The notes: generated by a model from the sequence alone, not told the origin. A stretch of DNA of 64,000 bases from Sphingomonas alpina (GCF_014490665.1 NZ_CP061038.1:1736001-1800000), one strand, 5' to 3'; positions 52,425-62,108 are shown, counted from the first letter of the stretch. Program-made: numbers and translations.

Positions 52425-52640
52425 ACCGCAACTTCGCGGTGAGATATGGTACATTGCTGGTGTAACATATCTCTGGTCGCTGCTCAGCAGTGTGGCCAAT
52501 CGGGGCCTGAGATATGCGACATCACTGGTGTAACATATCTCTTGCCACCGTCCCCGCAGTGTCGCGGACGAGGCCGGAGATATGTGACATCCCCGGTGTA
52601 ACATATCTCTTACTATGCCCCCGCAGTCGCACTTGCGGCG
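52425..52640. repeat. 68-bp tandem hairpin array (three units)
   Basis: Three hairpins of 33 bases, GAGATATG...CATATCTC, start at 52441, 52509 and 52577, exactly 68 bp apart. The right half GGTGTAACATATCTC is identical in all three; the left inner part varies. Between them are 35-base linkers that differ in sequence but each form their own GC-rich hairpin: ACCGC/GCGGT (52425), CTGC/GCAG, CGTCC/GGACG and CCGCA/TGCGG (52621-52638). The array lies between convergent genes. An inverted solo copy is at 22244-22316. Confidence 0.88.
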
Positions 52641-52778
52641 ATTCAAGCATCCCACGCAATCGGGCATATCATCCCGTGCCGGACGGTCCCGGTGGGCTCT
52701 TTCTCAGTGTCGAAAACAGCATGGTGAAAGCGCCATCAGCGCGATACCCGCGCATATCACCGCAGCCCTGTGGGAAGA

Positions 52779-53738
52779 TCAGGCGGCGAGCCGGGTCCGT
52801 GCCGCGAGATATTCGCGCTCCAGCCGGTCCACCCGCACGCCGACCGGCTCGACTGCGGAGACCGCGCCGATGCCCTGGCCCGCGCCCCAGATTTCTTTCC
52901 ACGCCTTGGCCTTGCTGCCATTGCCGCCACCGAAGTTCATCGTCGACAGATCGCCTTCGGGCAGATTGTCCGGATCCATCCCGGCCGCCTCGATCGAGCT
53001 GCGCAGATAATTGCCATGCACGCCGGTGAACAGGTTCGAATAGACGATGTCCGAGGCTTTCGATGCGACGATCGAGTCCTTGTAGCGCGATTCGGCATTG
53101 GCCTCGTCTGTCGCGATGAAGGGGGAACCGATATAGGCGAGGTCGGCGCCCATCGCCTGCGCCGCCAGCACCGCATCGCCGGTGGCGATCGAGCCGGACA
53201 GCGCGAGCGGTCCGTCGAACCATTGGCGGATTTCCTGGATCAGCGCGAAGGGCGACAGGCGGCCGGCATGGCCACCGGCACCGGCGGCGACCGCGATCAG
53301 GCCATCGGCGCCCTTTTCGATCGCCTTGCGCGCGAACCGATCGTCGATGATGTCGTGCAGCGTGATGCCGCCCCAGCCATGCACTGCGGTATTGAGATCC
53401 TCACGCGCGCCGAGCGAGGTGATGACGATCGGCACCTGCCACTTGGCGCACGTCGCAAGATCGGCCTCGAGCCGTTCGTTCGAGCGGTGCACGATCTGGT
53501 TGACCGCATAGGGTGCGGCGGGTGAGTCGGGATTGTCGCGGTTCCAGGCCGCAAGTTCCTCGGTAATGCGATGCAGCCATTCGTCGAGCTGCGCCTGGGG
53601 CCGGGCGTTGAGTGCCGGGAATGCACCGACGATTCCCGCCTTGCACTGGGCGATGACCAGGTCCGGACCGGAGATGATGAACAGCGGCGAACCGATGACG
53701 GGCAGGCGCAGGCGCTGCAGGATGGTGGGCAAGCTCAT
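52779..53738 (-). CDS. Nitronate monooxygenase family FMN protein
   Basis: A 319-residue TIM-barrel flavoprotein of the NMO/2-nitropropane dioxygenase family that oxidises nitronates such as propionate 3-nitronate. FMN-binding segments: PVIGSPLFIISGPDLVIAQCKAGIVGAF at the N-terminus, the catalytic/phosphate region GADGLIAVAAGAGGHAGRLS and LALSGSIATGDAVLAAQAMGADLAYIGSPFIATDEA. Length is family-typical. It is monocistronic and divergent from the M1 aminopeptidase across 118 bp. Related enoyl-ACP reductase FabK-like activity cannot be ruled out. Confidence 0.9.
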   Translation of the reverse strand: MSLPTILQRLRLPVIGSPLFIISGPDLVIAQCKAGIVGAFPALNARPQAQLDEWLHRITEELAAWNRDNPDSPAAPYAVNQIVHRSNERLEADLATCAKWQVPIVITSLGAREDLNTAVHGWGGITLHDIIDDRFARKAIEKGADGLIAVAAGAGGHAGRLSPFALIQEIRQWFDGPLALSGSIATGDAVLAAQAMGADLAYIGSPFIATDEANAESRYKDSIVASKASDIVYSNLFTGVHGNYLRSSIEAAGMDPDNLPEGDLSTMNFGGGNGSKAKAWKEIWGAGQGIGAVSAVEPVGVRVDRLEREYLAARTRLAA

Positions 53739-53856
53739 AAGCCCGTTTCATAGCGCAACTGAAATACCTGTCCAGCGCCGGATTGGTGCACGCCTTGCCA
53801 TGCCGCCCGAACCCATTAATGGGCCAACGCACGAGATAATATATCCTGAGGTTGCC

Positions 53857-56460
53857 ATGAAATTTGCCCCCGCCGCGCGCATCGCGTCGTTTCTGTTGTT
53901 GTCCGTTTCCGCTCCGGCACTGGCCGCGGGGCAATTGCCCAGGACGGTGGTCCCGGTCGCCTATGACATCACGGTCAAGCCGGATGCCAGGGCGATGATT
54001 TTCACCGGCAAGGAAACGATCCAGGTCGAGGTGACCGAAGCGACGAGCGTGATCACGCTCAATGCGGCCGATCTGGTGGTCGAATCGGCGACCTTCGACG
54101 GTGCCGCCGTGACGGTGAAGCAGGATCAGGCAGCGCAATTGCTGACGGTGACGCTGCCCAGGGCGGCGACCAAGGGGGCGCACACATTGACCTTCAGCTG
54201 GTCGGGAAAGATCAACGAATCGCCGCTCGGTCTGTTCGCGATCGATTACAAGAACCCCGACGGCAGCGCGGCGCGGATGCTGGCGACACAGTTCGAGGCG
54301 CCCGACGCACGCCGCTTCGCACCGATGTGGGACGAGCCCTCGTTCAAGGCGACCTTCACGCTTTCCGCCGAGGCGCCGGCGGATCAACTGACCTTCTCCA
54401 ACATGCCGGTGGCCAGGGTCAGCAGCGTCGCCGGCGGCAAGAAGCTCTATACCTTCGCGACCACGCCGAAAATGTCGAGCTATCTGCTCTTCCTCGGCAT
54501 GGGCGACATGGAGCGTCGCACCGTGATGGCCGGCAAGACCGAGATCGGCATCATCACGCGCCGCGGCGTGGCCGAGCAGGGGCAATATTCGCTCGACGCG
54601 GCAAAGAAGCTGCTGAGCTATTACAATGACTATTTCGGCCAGCCCTATCCGCTGCCCAAGCTCGACATGATCGCCGGGCCGGGCGGCAGCCAGACCTTCG
54701 GCGCGATGGAGAATTGGGGCGCGATCTTCTATTTCGAGCAGGAATTGCTGTTCGACCCGGCGCGCGCGACGGAGAGCAACCGCCAGCGCATCTATACCGT
54801 CGTCGCGCATGAAATGGCGCATCAATGGTTCGGCGATCTCGTCACCATGTCATGGTGGGACGATCTGTGGCTGAACGAGGGTTTCGCGTCATGGATGGAG
54901 GGCAAGGCGAGCGCAGACCTCAACCCGAGCTGGGATGCGAAAGTGGCGCTGGTCGGGACCGAGCGGGAAGTGGCATTGGGGGCGGATTCCACCGCGGCGA
55001 CCCACCCGATCATTCGCAAGATCGAGACCGTCGACCAGATCGGTGAGGCGTTTGACGGCATCACCTATCAAAAGGGCCAGGCCGTCATCGCGATGCTCGA
55101 GGCCACATTGGGCCCCGATGTCTTTCGCGATGGCATCCGCCGCTACATGGCGAAGCATAAATACGGCAACACCGTCACGGACCAGCTGTGGGAATCGATG
55201 GCCGAGGCAGCGGGCAAGCCGGTCGCCGACATCATGCACGACTTCACGCTGCAGGCCGGTGTGCCGCTGGTCACGCTGACCGGGGCCACATGCGCCAATG
55301 GCACGACCAGCGCGACCCTGACGCAGGGGCGGTTCGGCCTTGATGCGGTCTCGAAGCAGCCGCAGACATGGCGCGTCCCGCTCCGGATCGGTGTGGTCGG
55401 GCAGGACGCGACGAGCGTGGTGGTGCAGGGCGCGGCGCCCGCCACTATGAGCGTGAAGGGCTGCGGCACATTGGTGCTCAACCAGGGCAAGGGCAGCTAT
55501 TTGCGGGCGCGCTACGATGCTGCCGGCCATGCCGCGATCGTGCGCGATTTCCGCACTTTGGCGCTGGCCGACCGGATCGGCACGCTGGGCGATGATTATG
55601 CGCTTGCGATGAGCGGCGACCAGGATCTGGCGCTTTATCTCGAACTGGCCGGCAAGGTGCCGGTCGATGCCAGCCCGCTCGAATGGACGATGCTGGCGGG
55701 CCAGCTCGGGCGTCTCGCCGAGCGCTTCCAGGGGACGCCGCTGGAGGACAAGCTCAACGCACGCACCGTGGCGATCATCTCGCCGGTGATGCAGCGCGTC
55801 GGCTATCAGGCAAAGGCTGGTGAATCGCCGCTGGTGACCAATTTGCGCGAGACGCTGATCGGCGGGCTTGGCGGAATCGGCGATGCGGGCATCGCGGCGA
55901 CGGCGCGGCGCTATGTCGCGGCGCTGGCCGGCGATGCGAATGCGATCCCGCCGGCGATCCGCGCGCCGATCCTGCGCACCTATGCGGCCAATGCCACGGC
56001 GGCCGAATGGGAGGCGTTGCTGGCGATCACGCGTGCGGAGAAGAACCCGGTAACGCGCAATTCCTATGTCCGGCTGCTTGGCGGTGCGCGCGACGCGGCG
56101 CTCGCGCAGCGTGCGCTCGACTTGATCAAGACCAGCGAACTGAGTGCGCCGCAAAAGGCCAGCCTGTTGCGCGCGGTGGCGAGCAAGCACCCCGAACTGG
56201 CGTTCGATTTCGCGCTCGCCAATCTGTCGCTGGTCGACAGCTTTACCGAGGCTAGCAATCGTTCGACCTATATTGCCGGACTGGGGGGCGGGTCGAACGA
56301 TCCGGCGATGCCTGCGAAGATCACGGCCTATGCCGGGAAGAACCTGCCCGAAGCCGCGCGCGGCGGCGCGGCGCGGGTGGTCGCGGGCATGGCGGCGCGG
56401 CGCGAGGTGACCGAGCGGTTGCGGCCGGCAGCTGAGGTCTGGGCCGCCGCGGCGAAATAG
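53857..56460 (+). CDS. M1 family zinc aminopeptidase, exported
   Basis: An 867-residue metallopeptidase removing N-terminal residues from peptides. A signal peptide (residues 1-24, ending ALAA) indicates a periplasmic or outer-membrane location. The exopeptidase motif GAMEN is at residues 282-286, zinc site HEMAH at 318-322 with Glu341 in NEGFAS, and the C-terminal ERAP1-like helical domain covers about 520-867. The active site is complete. The ATG at 53857 directly precedes the signal peptide; a longer frame upstream overlaps the divergent gene. It ends in a hairpin shared with the convergent trimeric autotransporter gene. Confidence 0.95.
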   Translation: MKFAPAARIASFLLLSVSAPALAAGQLPRTVVPVAYDITVKPDARAMIFTGKETIQVEVTEATSVITLNAADLVVESATFDGAAVTVKQDQAAQLLTVTLPRAATKGAHTLTFSWSGKINESPLGLFAIDYKNPDGSAARMLATQFEAPDARRFAPMWDEPSFKATFTLSAEAPADQLTFSNMPVARVSSVAGGKKLYTFATTPKMSSYLLFLGMGDMERRTVMAGKTEIGIITRRGVAEQGQYSLDAAKKLLSYYNDYFGQPYPLPKLDMIAGPGGSQTFGAMENWGAIFYFEQELLFDPARATESNRQRIYTVVAHEMAHQWFGDLVTMSWWDDLWLNEGFASWMEGKASADLNPSWDAKVALVGTEREVALGADSTAATHPIIRKIETVDQIGEAFDGITYQKGQAVIAMLEATLGPDVFRDGIRRYMAKHKYGNTVTDQLWESMAEAAGKPVADIMHDFTLQAGVPLVTLTGATCANGTTSATLTQGRFGLDAVSKQPQTWRVPLRIGVVGQDATSVVVQGAAPATMSVKGCGTLVLNQGKGSYLRARYDAAGHAAIVRDFRTLALADRIGTLGDDYALAMSGDQDLALYLELAGKVPVDASPLEWTMLAGQLGRLAERFQGTPLEDKLNARTVAIISPVMQRVGYQAKAGESPLVTNLRETLIGGLGGIGDAGIAATARRYVAALAGDANAIPPAIRAPILRTYAANATAAEWEALLAITRAEKNPVTRNSYVRLLGGARDAALAQRALDLIKTSELSAPQKASLLRAVASKHPELAFDFALANLSLVDSFTEASNRSTYIAGLGGGSNDPAMPAKITAYAGKNLPEAARGGAARVVAGMAARREVTERLRPAAEVWAAAAK

Positions 56461-56476
56461 CCGCTGCGGGAATTTC

Positions 56477-56507
56477 GAACGGAGAGCCGCGGGGTGGCTC
56501 TCCGTTC
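56477..56507. terminator. Hairpin between convergent genes
   Basis: GAACGGAGAGCC and GGCTCTCCGTTC form a perfect 12-bp stem with a 7-base loop between the M1 peptidase and the trimeric autotransporter genes. There is no T tract on either side, so it may act weakly or with Rho, but its position fits transcription termination in both directions. Confidence 0.65.
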
Positions 56508-56534
56508 GTCGATGGCGACCATAGTCCGGCCGGA

Positions 56535-59495
56535 TTACCAGCCAAAGGTTACGCCGACCCGGCCGCCGCTCGATCCCTTCACCGTCGATCCGGCAAAGCC
56601 GCCGCTGACCCAGATATTGTCGGTCACGCGTGCGACCGCGGCGCCCGAAAAGCCCTGTTGCCCGCGATAGGTTGCGAGGTTGAACGACACCGCGATCGTG
56701 CTGTCGGGCGGCAGCAGCGTGCCACCCAGCGCCATCGCCGCGGCGATACCACCATCGGCACGGCGAAGTCCGCGTTGCAGCCCCTTATCGAGCGCGCCGA
56801 CCCGGAGTTCGAGCTGCGTCGCGCGCCCCTCGAGTGCCGAGGCCCGACCCTCCAGCGCCGTAGCGCGCCCATCCAGCCCGGCCAGCGTGTCGATGTTCAG
56901 TGCCGCTGTGGCGAGATTGCCCAGCCCATCGGTGGTGACGAGGCTCAGCGCGCCCGATTGCGCTGCGCGGCTGGCCGACGACGCGATCCCCGACAGCGTA
57001 TGCGTCGATGCAGCACTGCCCAGCACAACCTGGTTGGCGCGAGTCGCGGTGGCGCCGGTACCGATCGCGACCGAGCCGATCTGGCCTGCATTGGCGCCAT
57101 TGCCGAGGGCGATCGCGCCATCGCCCATCGCGCTGCTGGTATTGCCCAGCGCGACCGCGCCGGTGCCGATCGCGCTGTTGTTGGCGCCCAGGGCAACCGC
57201 GCCGGTTCCGGTTGCGGTGTTGGGATCGCCGATCGCCACCGCGCCATTGCCGGATGCGACATTGCCTGCGCCGATCGAGACGGCCTGGCCATTCAGCGCA
57301 CGGGCGCCCGCACCGACCGCAACCGACTGATTGCCGCTGGCGACAGCCGCCGGACCAACCGCAATCGCGTCGGTGCCGGTCGCCTGCGGCGCAGCGCCGG
57401 TGCTATTGGCGCGGAAGTACGTGCCGTTAGCGGCGGCAGCGTTGGCGGTTGCCTGTGCGGCCGCCGCTTCGGTCCGTGCGAGATCGGCGGTGCTTTGCGC
57501 GCCTGCCGCCTCGGCGCGAGCGGTGTTCGCCGTGGTCTGTGCGGTTGCTGCATTGGTCAGCGCGGTATTGGCGGTGCCCTGCGCGGCGGCCGCTTCGGCA
57601 CGCGCGGTATCCGCCGTCGTCTGAGCCGTGGTGATCGCCGCCGCATTGGTCGCATTGCCGGCCAGCGCCTGATTGGCGGTGTTCTGCGCCGCGGCGGCTT
57701 GTGCTGCGACCGTATCGAGCTGCCCCTTGTTGACCGCATCGGTTGGCGCGACGCCGTCGGCGACGTTGACGACACGGCGTTCAGCACCTGCCTGTCCGAC
57801 CGAAACGGTGTTGGCCTGGTCTGCGATTGAATTGGCCCCGAGCGCAACCGAATTGGCGGCGCTGGCGCTGGCGCCGGCACCGAAGGCCAGGGCATCATTC
57901 TGCAATGCACTGCTATCGCGTCCGATGGCGATCGAGTTGAGCGCGATCGCCCGCGCGGCAGAGCCGACCGCGAAGCTGTAATCGCCATCGGCCAGTGCGC
58001 CGTTGGTCAACGCAGTGCCGCCGCCGCCAAGCGCCACTGCGGCGATGCCGAAGGCGCGCGAGTTCGCGCCGATCGCCGCCGTGCCGATACCCTGCGACTT
58101 GGCATTATAGCCGAACGAACTCGACAGGTCGGTGTCGGCCGATGACGAGGCACCGATCGCGGTCGAGCGCGAATTATTGGCATAGGCGAACTGGCCGACG
58201 GCAGTCGTGCTGTCAAAGGCGCCGGCCGCGCCTTCGCCGATCGCAACGGCGCCGCGTCCGCCGGCGGCGACGTTGGTGCCGATCGCGATCGTCGCGTCGT
58301 TGATCGCATTGCTGTTGCGGCCCAGCGCAATCGAACTGACGCCCGATGCTTCCGCATCGGCGCCGATCGCGACGGCATCGGCGGCATCCGCTGCGACCTT
58401 GGCCAAGGCGCCTAATGCGAGCGCGCGATTGGCGTTCGTGCCGACATTCGCGCCGGAACCGAGTGCAATGGCGTCTTCGGCATCTGCCGTGGTGAAGACA
58501 CTGCCGACATTGGAGGCACCGATCGCGATCGACCGCGTTGCGGCTGCAGTGGCTCGGTGGCCGAGAGCGACCGACGAGCTGCCGGTCGCCTGAGCGATAT
58601 AGCCAATGCCCGTGGCGAAGATCATTGCGTTGGCGTTGGTGCCGACGGCGGTGGCAAAGGTCGTCGCACGCGCATCATTGCCGACCGCGACGGTGCCGCT
58701 GCTGACTGCCTCGGCACGCACGCCGATCGCCAGCGTGTCGAACCCGCCGGATTTGGCATCCATGCCGATCACGGTGGATTCACCATATGGCGCGCGGGCG
58801 CGGGTGCCGATCGCGATCTGACCGAATGAGGTATTGCCGGCGATCGAGTCATCGCCCGCGAGCGCATCATGACCGATGGCGATCGTATCGACCAGGCCGG
58901 CATGCGCCTTGTCGCCGGCGGCAAATGCGCTATCGCCTCTCGCTTCCGCACCAACACCCACGGCGGTGGCGCTTAGGCCGGTTGCCTTGCTGCTCGCGCC
59001 GACGGCGGTCGCCGAAGCTTGCGCGGCCAGGGCGTTGCTGCCGAGCGCGGTCGCAGCAACGCCCTGCGCCAGGGCGCTGCCGCCAAGGGCAACGGAACGA
59101 TCCAGCACTGCCTGGGCATTGAAGCCGATCGCGACCGCTTGCAGGCCACTGGCGTTGGAGAAGGAGCCGCCGGCGAAGGCATTGGCGGCTGTGGCGTTTG
59201 CATAGGCACCGATCGCCGTGGCGTTGGCGCGGTTGGCGACCGTCGTGCGCCCCACGGCGGTTGCACCGTCATCGCTGGCCTCCGCGCCTGTGCCGACCGC
59301 GGTCGATCCGATACCCGTTGCATCGGCGCCCGGGCCGCAACTGGTGCTGACGGACCCTGCGGTCACGGTTCCGGCGGGAACGCCGGCGGTATTTTCGCAA
59401 TTCACGTCCTGCGCGTAGGCAGCGCCCGGCAAGGCGAGGGTGGCGAACAGCGCGAGTGGCGCGGCGGTGGCGAGCAGTTTGATGGACGTACGCAT
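56535..59495 (-). CDS. YadA-like trimeric autotransporter adhesin
   Basis: A 986-residue type Vc secreted protein. A signal peptide (residues 1-28, ending AYA) precedes a long head built of YadA-head repeats (SxAxGxxAxA, e.g. ATAIGAYANATAANAFAGG), a neck-like RRVVNVADGVAPTDAVNKGQLDTV, a coiled-coil Ala-rich stalk (AAAQNTANQALAGN and TTADTARAEAAAAQ) and further head repeats. The C-terminal 60-70 residues are the membrane anchor (GLRRADGGIAAAMALGG to VGVTFGW, aromatic final residue). Such trimers bind host surfaces, abiotic surfaces or other cells. It is the second large type V protein in the window. Confidence 0.94.
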   Translation of the reverse strand: MRTSIKLLATAAPLALFATLALPGAAYAQDVNCENTAGVPAGTVTAGSVSTSCGPGADATGIGSTAVGTGAEASDDGATAVGRTTVANRANATAIGAYANATAANAFAGGSFSNASGLQAVAIGFNAQAVLDRSVALGGSALAQGVAATALGSNALAAQASATAVGASSKATGLSATAVGVGAEARGDSAFAAGDKAHAGLVDTIAIGHDALAGDDSIAGNTSFGQIAIGTRARAPYGESTVIGMDAKSGGFDTLAIGVRAEAVSSGTVAVGNDARATTFATAVGTNANAMIFATGIGYIAQATGSSSVALGHRATAAATRSIAIGASNVGSVFTTADAEDAIALGSGANVGTNANRALALGALAKVAADAADAVAIGADAEASGVSSIALGRNSNAINDATIAIGTNVAAGGRGAVAIGEGAAGAFDSTTAVGQFAYANNSRSTAIGASSSADTDLSSSFGYNAKSQGIGTAAIGANSRAFGIAAVALGGGGTALTNGALADGDYSFAVGSAARAIALNSIAIGRDSSALQNDALAFGAGASASAANSVALGANSIADQANTVSVGQAGAERRVVNVADGVAPTDAVNKGQLDTVAAQAAAAQNTANQALAGNATNAAAITTAQTTADTARAEAAAAQGTANTALTNAATAQTTANTARAEAAGAQSTADLARTEAAAAQATANAAAANGTYFRANSTGAAPQATGTDAIAVGPAAVASGNQSVAVGAGARALNGQAVSIGAGNVASGNGAVAIGDPNTATGTGAVALGANNSAIGTGAVALGNTSSAMGDGAIALGNGANAGQIGSVAIGTGATATRANQVVLGSAASTHTLSGIASSASRAAQSGALSLVTTDGLGNLATAALNIDTLAGLDGRATALEGRASALEGRATQLELRVGALDKGLQRGLRRADGGIAAAMALGGTLLPPDSTIAVSFNLATYRGQQGFSGAAVARVTDNIWVSGGFAGSTVKGSSGGRVGVTFGW

Positions 59496-59891
59496 GAGTC
59501 AAATCCCCGTTTTTGCCGGAGCGAGATCGTCGCCGGCATGATTGATTGTCTGCGACCCATGGGCGCTGCATGGTTTCCTGCGGCGTCCCCCTGTGCGACC
59601 GAGGCTTGAAGGCCCTGATCGTATTTTGCCTGCCTTCACCGCGCTCGCATGAAGCGGCGCATCAAAGTGCTGACGAGTGGCTAGACGGGGAAATTCGGCG
59701 AGACCGGACACGGCCTTAAAAAACGGTCCGCTGATGCGCGGATACCATTGCGCAGATGGCGCTGCGGCAATGCCGCTTTCGACTTCAGGAAAATGCGCGC
59801 CGGAGCGGATCCGGCGAGGGATGACCTGCCGGATTCCGTGTCATGGTCGAATCATCGCTGGCGACGGGGCTGCGAGAGCCGCAAGTCTCCG
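59496..59891. other. Gene-free stretch upstream of the trimeric autotransporter
   Basis: 396 bp with no gene I can support. It contains the ribosome binding region GGGGAT just before the autotransporter start. The rest, including CCTTAAAAAACGG near 59713, shows no clear operator, riboswitch or terminator. The BLUF gene ends at its far side on the same strand as the autotransporter. Confidence 0.4.
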
Positions 59892-60293
59892 TCAGCGGTC
59901 GGCAGCGCCGGTGTTCATCAGATCGAAAAAGTGTCTGCTGACAAATGGCGATGCCCTGGAAAGCAATCTGCGCATCTGCGCATCATAGGCGTCGACGGGA
60001 TCGGTTGCGCGCCGATGGGCCATGCTCCAGCCGCCGAATTCGCGATTTTCGATTGGCCTGTCATGCAGCACTTCAAGCTGATGATGGCGTGTATCGACGT
60101 GGATACGTGCGAAAGTCTCCTTGATGCTGACCTCAGGGCCTTCGATCACCTGCATGAAGTGACGTCCATCCGACCAGAGCAGGCCGGTAACGCCGTCGAT
60201 CGCATTGTTGTGACGGGATTGTTCGAGGATCCCGACAAGGTCGGCCTTGTCGCCGGGGACCGTGCTGATGCTGACATAGAGGATCTGGCGCAC
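59892..60293 (-). CDS. BLUF domain blue-light photoreceptor
   Basis: A 133-residue single-domain BLUF protein that binds FAD and senses blue light. The hydrogen-bond switch residues are present: Tyr6 (ILYVS), Asn30 (RHNNAIDGVTG), Gln48 (HFMQVIEG) and Trp89/Met91 (GGWSM). There is no attached output domain, so it must act through a partner, perhaps a c-di-GMP enzyme or regulator not identified here. ILYVSIST and the GVTGLLW segment are typical of short BLUF proteins such as Slr1694/PixD. It lies 96 bp downstream of the old yellow enzyme gene on the same strand. Confidence 0.93.
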   Translation of the reverse strand: MRQILYVSISTVPGDKADLVGILEQSRHNNAIDGVTGLLWSDGRHFMQVIEGPEVSIKETFARIHVDTRHHQLEVLHDRPIENREFGGWSMAHRRATDPVDAYDAQMRRLLSRASPFVSRHFFDLMNTGAADR

Positions 60294-60389
60294 GTTGTTT
60301 TCCCATTGCTACCCATGGCAGGCTATCAGGTCGAAGGTGGGTTAGCACTGACCGGGATCAATTCCGTATCGGTATCTTTTGCCGGGTCG

Positions 60390-61496
60390 TCACGACCCGC
60401 CGAACAATGTTTTGAACTGACGTGGCTGCGAGCGGAGATATTGCTTCGGTGCGGCAACCTGTGCGCCGAGCTCGGCGGCAGCGTGCCATGGCCAGCGCGG
60501 ATCGTAGAGCATGGCGCGTGCAAGCGCGATCATGTCGGCGTCGCCGGTTGCAACGATCGCCTCGGCCTGGTCGAAACCGGTGATCAAGCCCACCGCGACC
60601 ACCGGCATGTGCGTCGCCTGTTTGACCGCGCGGGCCAGGGGCACTTGATAGCTTGGCCCGGCCGGGATCTTCTGGGCCGGATGAAGCCCGCCGCTCGATA
60701 CGTGCACGGCACTGCATCCGCGCCGTTCGAGCGCCTGGGCGAAGGCGATCGTCTGGTCGATATCCCAGCCGCCGGCGACCCAATCGGTGCCGGACAGGCG
60801 CATGGTGACCGGCTTGCCGGCGGGAAAGGCAGCCCGCACCGCATCGAACAGCTCGAGCGGGAAGCGCATGCGGTTTTCCAGCGCGCCGCCATAATCATCA
60901 TCGCGCTGGTTGGAGAGCGGCGAGAGGAATTGATGAATCAGATACCCATGCGCGCCGTGCAGCTGGATGGCGTCGAGACCAAGGGTAGCGGCGCGCTTCG
61001 CTGCCGCCACAAAAGCGTCGCGAACGCGGATCAGGTCATCACGGTCGAGCGCAGCCGGCGCATTGTCGCGTTCGGCGAAACCGATCGGCGAGGGGGCCCG
61101 GGTCTGCCAGCCATGCGCGTCCCCTGGCGGGATTTGCGCTCCGCCAGCCCAGGGCACCTCGGTCGATGCCTTGCGTCCGGCATGGCCGAGCTGGATCGCG
61201 ATCGGTATCGGCGACCAGCGCCGCACGCTGTCCAGCACGCGGCCCATCGCGGCTTCGGTGTCATTGTTCCACAACCCGACATCGGCCCAGCTGATCCGCC
61301 CTTCGGGTAGTACGGCGGTCGCTTCGATGGTGAGCAACGCAGCGCCCGACAGAGCGAGCTGGCCGAGATGGATCAGATGCCAGTCGGTCATGCAGCCATT
61401 CTCGGCCGAATATTGGCACATCGGTGCGATGACGATGCGGTTGGCAAGCTCCAGATCGCCGATGCGAAGCGGCTGAAACAGCGCAGGTAGGGTCAC
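60390..61496 (-). CDS. Old yellow enzyme family NADH:flavin oxidoreductase (YqjM-like)
   Basis: A 368-residue FMN-dependent ene-reductase that reduces activated C=C bonds with NAD(P)H. Seen: the N-terminal LANRIVIAPMCQYSA, where the Cys matches the redox-sensing Cys26 of YqjM; substrate-binding HGAHGYLIHQFLSPLSNQRDDDYGG with the conserved His and Tyr; and the phosphate-binding ARAMLYDPRWPW. I start it at GTG 61496 after GGAG because most homologues begin here. An ATG at 61553 would include a 13-bp tandem repeat and add 19 atypical residues. Confidence 0.88.
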   Translation of the reverse strand: MTLPALFQPLRIGDLELANRIVIAPMCQYSAENGCMTDWHLIHLGQLALSGAALLTIEATAVLPEGRISWADVGLWNNDTEAAMGRVLDSVRRWSPIPIAIQLGHAGRKASTEVPWAGGAQIPPGDAHGWQTRAPSPIGFAERDNAPAALDRDDLIRVRDAFVAAAKRAATLGLDAIQLHGAHGYLIHQFLSPLSNQRDDDYGGALENRMRFPLELFDAVRAAFPAGKPVTMRLSGTDWVAGGWDIDQTIAFAQALERRGCSAVHVSSGGLHPAQKIPAGPSYQVPLARAVKQATHMPVVAVGLITGFDQAEAIVATGDADMIALARAMLYDPRWPWHAAAELGAQVAAPKQYLRSQPRQFKTLFGGS

Positions 61497-61510
61497 GGAG
61501 TCACTCCAGG

Positions 61511-61536
61511 TATTTCGGCCAGATATTTCGGCCAGA
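61511..61536. repeat. 13-bp tandem repeat upstream of the old yellow enzyme
   Basis: TATTTCGGCCAGA is repeated exactly twice (61511-61523 and 61524-61536), with a partial third copy (GATTTCGG). Since 13 is not a multiple of three it would shift the frame if it had grown within coding sequence, which supports the GTG start downstream of it. Confidence 0.75.
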
Positions 61537-61583
61537 GATTTCGGATGCCGCAACGCACGGCCCCGGTGAAAGTACAGCGCCGT

Positions 61584-62108
61584 TCAGTCGACTCGTTTCA
61601 GGCCGGTCGCGCAGCCATGTGCCTTGTCGACATAATGTTGGGCGGAAATCAGCAGCATTGCCCGGGCATTGTCGTCGAGCTGGCGGATGGCGCGGGCTGG
61701 GCTGCCGACGATCAGGCTGCCGGCCGGAAAGGTCTTGCCCTCGGTAACCAGTGCGCCGGCACCGACGATACAGCCCTCGGCAATCACCGCGCGGTTGAGG
61801 ACGATCGCACCCATGCCAATCAGCACGCGATCACCGATCGTGCAGCCGTGGAGGATCGCGTGGTGCCCGATGGTGCAGTCGGCACCGATGGTCAGCGGGG
61901 CGCCGGGGTCCGAGTGGCACATCGCGCCTTCCTGGATGTTGCTGCGCGGCCCCACGATCATCGGCGTGTTGTCGCCGCGAATCACCGCGCCGAACCAGAC
62001 ACTGGCGTCCTCGCCGAGCAGCACGTCGCCGATCAGGTCGGCGCTGGGTGCGACCCAGGCACCAGCGGCGATTTGCGGGCGTTTTCCGTCGATTTCATAT
62101 TGGGGCAT
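61584..62108 (-). CDS. Gamma-carbonic anhydrase family hexapeptide protein
   Basis: A 174-residue left-handed beta-helix protein (YrdA/PaaY/CaiE-type). Repeating hexapeptides run through the middle (WVAPSADLIGDVLLGEDASVWFGAVIRGD and SNIQEGAMCHSD), with three His that would bind zinc across the trimer interface (CHSD, then GHHAILHG). A C-terminal alpha-helix packs on the trimer. Carbonic anhydrase activity is shown for only a few members. The ATG at 62108 follows AAAGGTGA; 62126 is an alternative. It stands alone. Confidence 0.88.
   Translation of the reverse strand: MPQYEIDGKRPQIAAGAWVAPSADLIGDVLLGEDASVWFGAVIRGDNTPMIVGPRSNIQEGAMCHSDPGAPLTIGADCTIGHHAILHGCTIGDRVLIGMGAIVLNRAVIAEGCIVGAGALVTEGKTFPAGSLIVGSPARAIRQLDDNARAMLLISAQHYVDKAHGCATGLKRVD

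Noticed and set aside
52425..52640. CRISPR-like array (33-bp repeats, 35-bp spacers)
   Set aside because: The repeat is an imperfect hairpin whose inner bases vary, the 'spacers' resemble each other and form their own hairpins, there are only three units and no cas genes are nearby.
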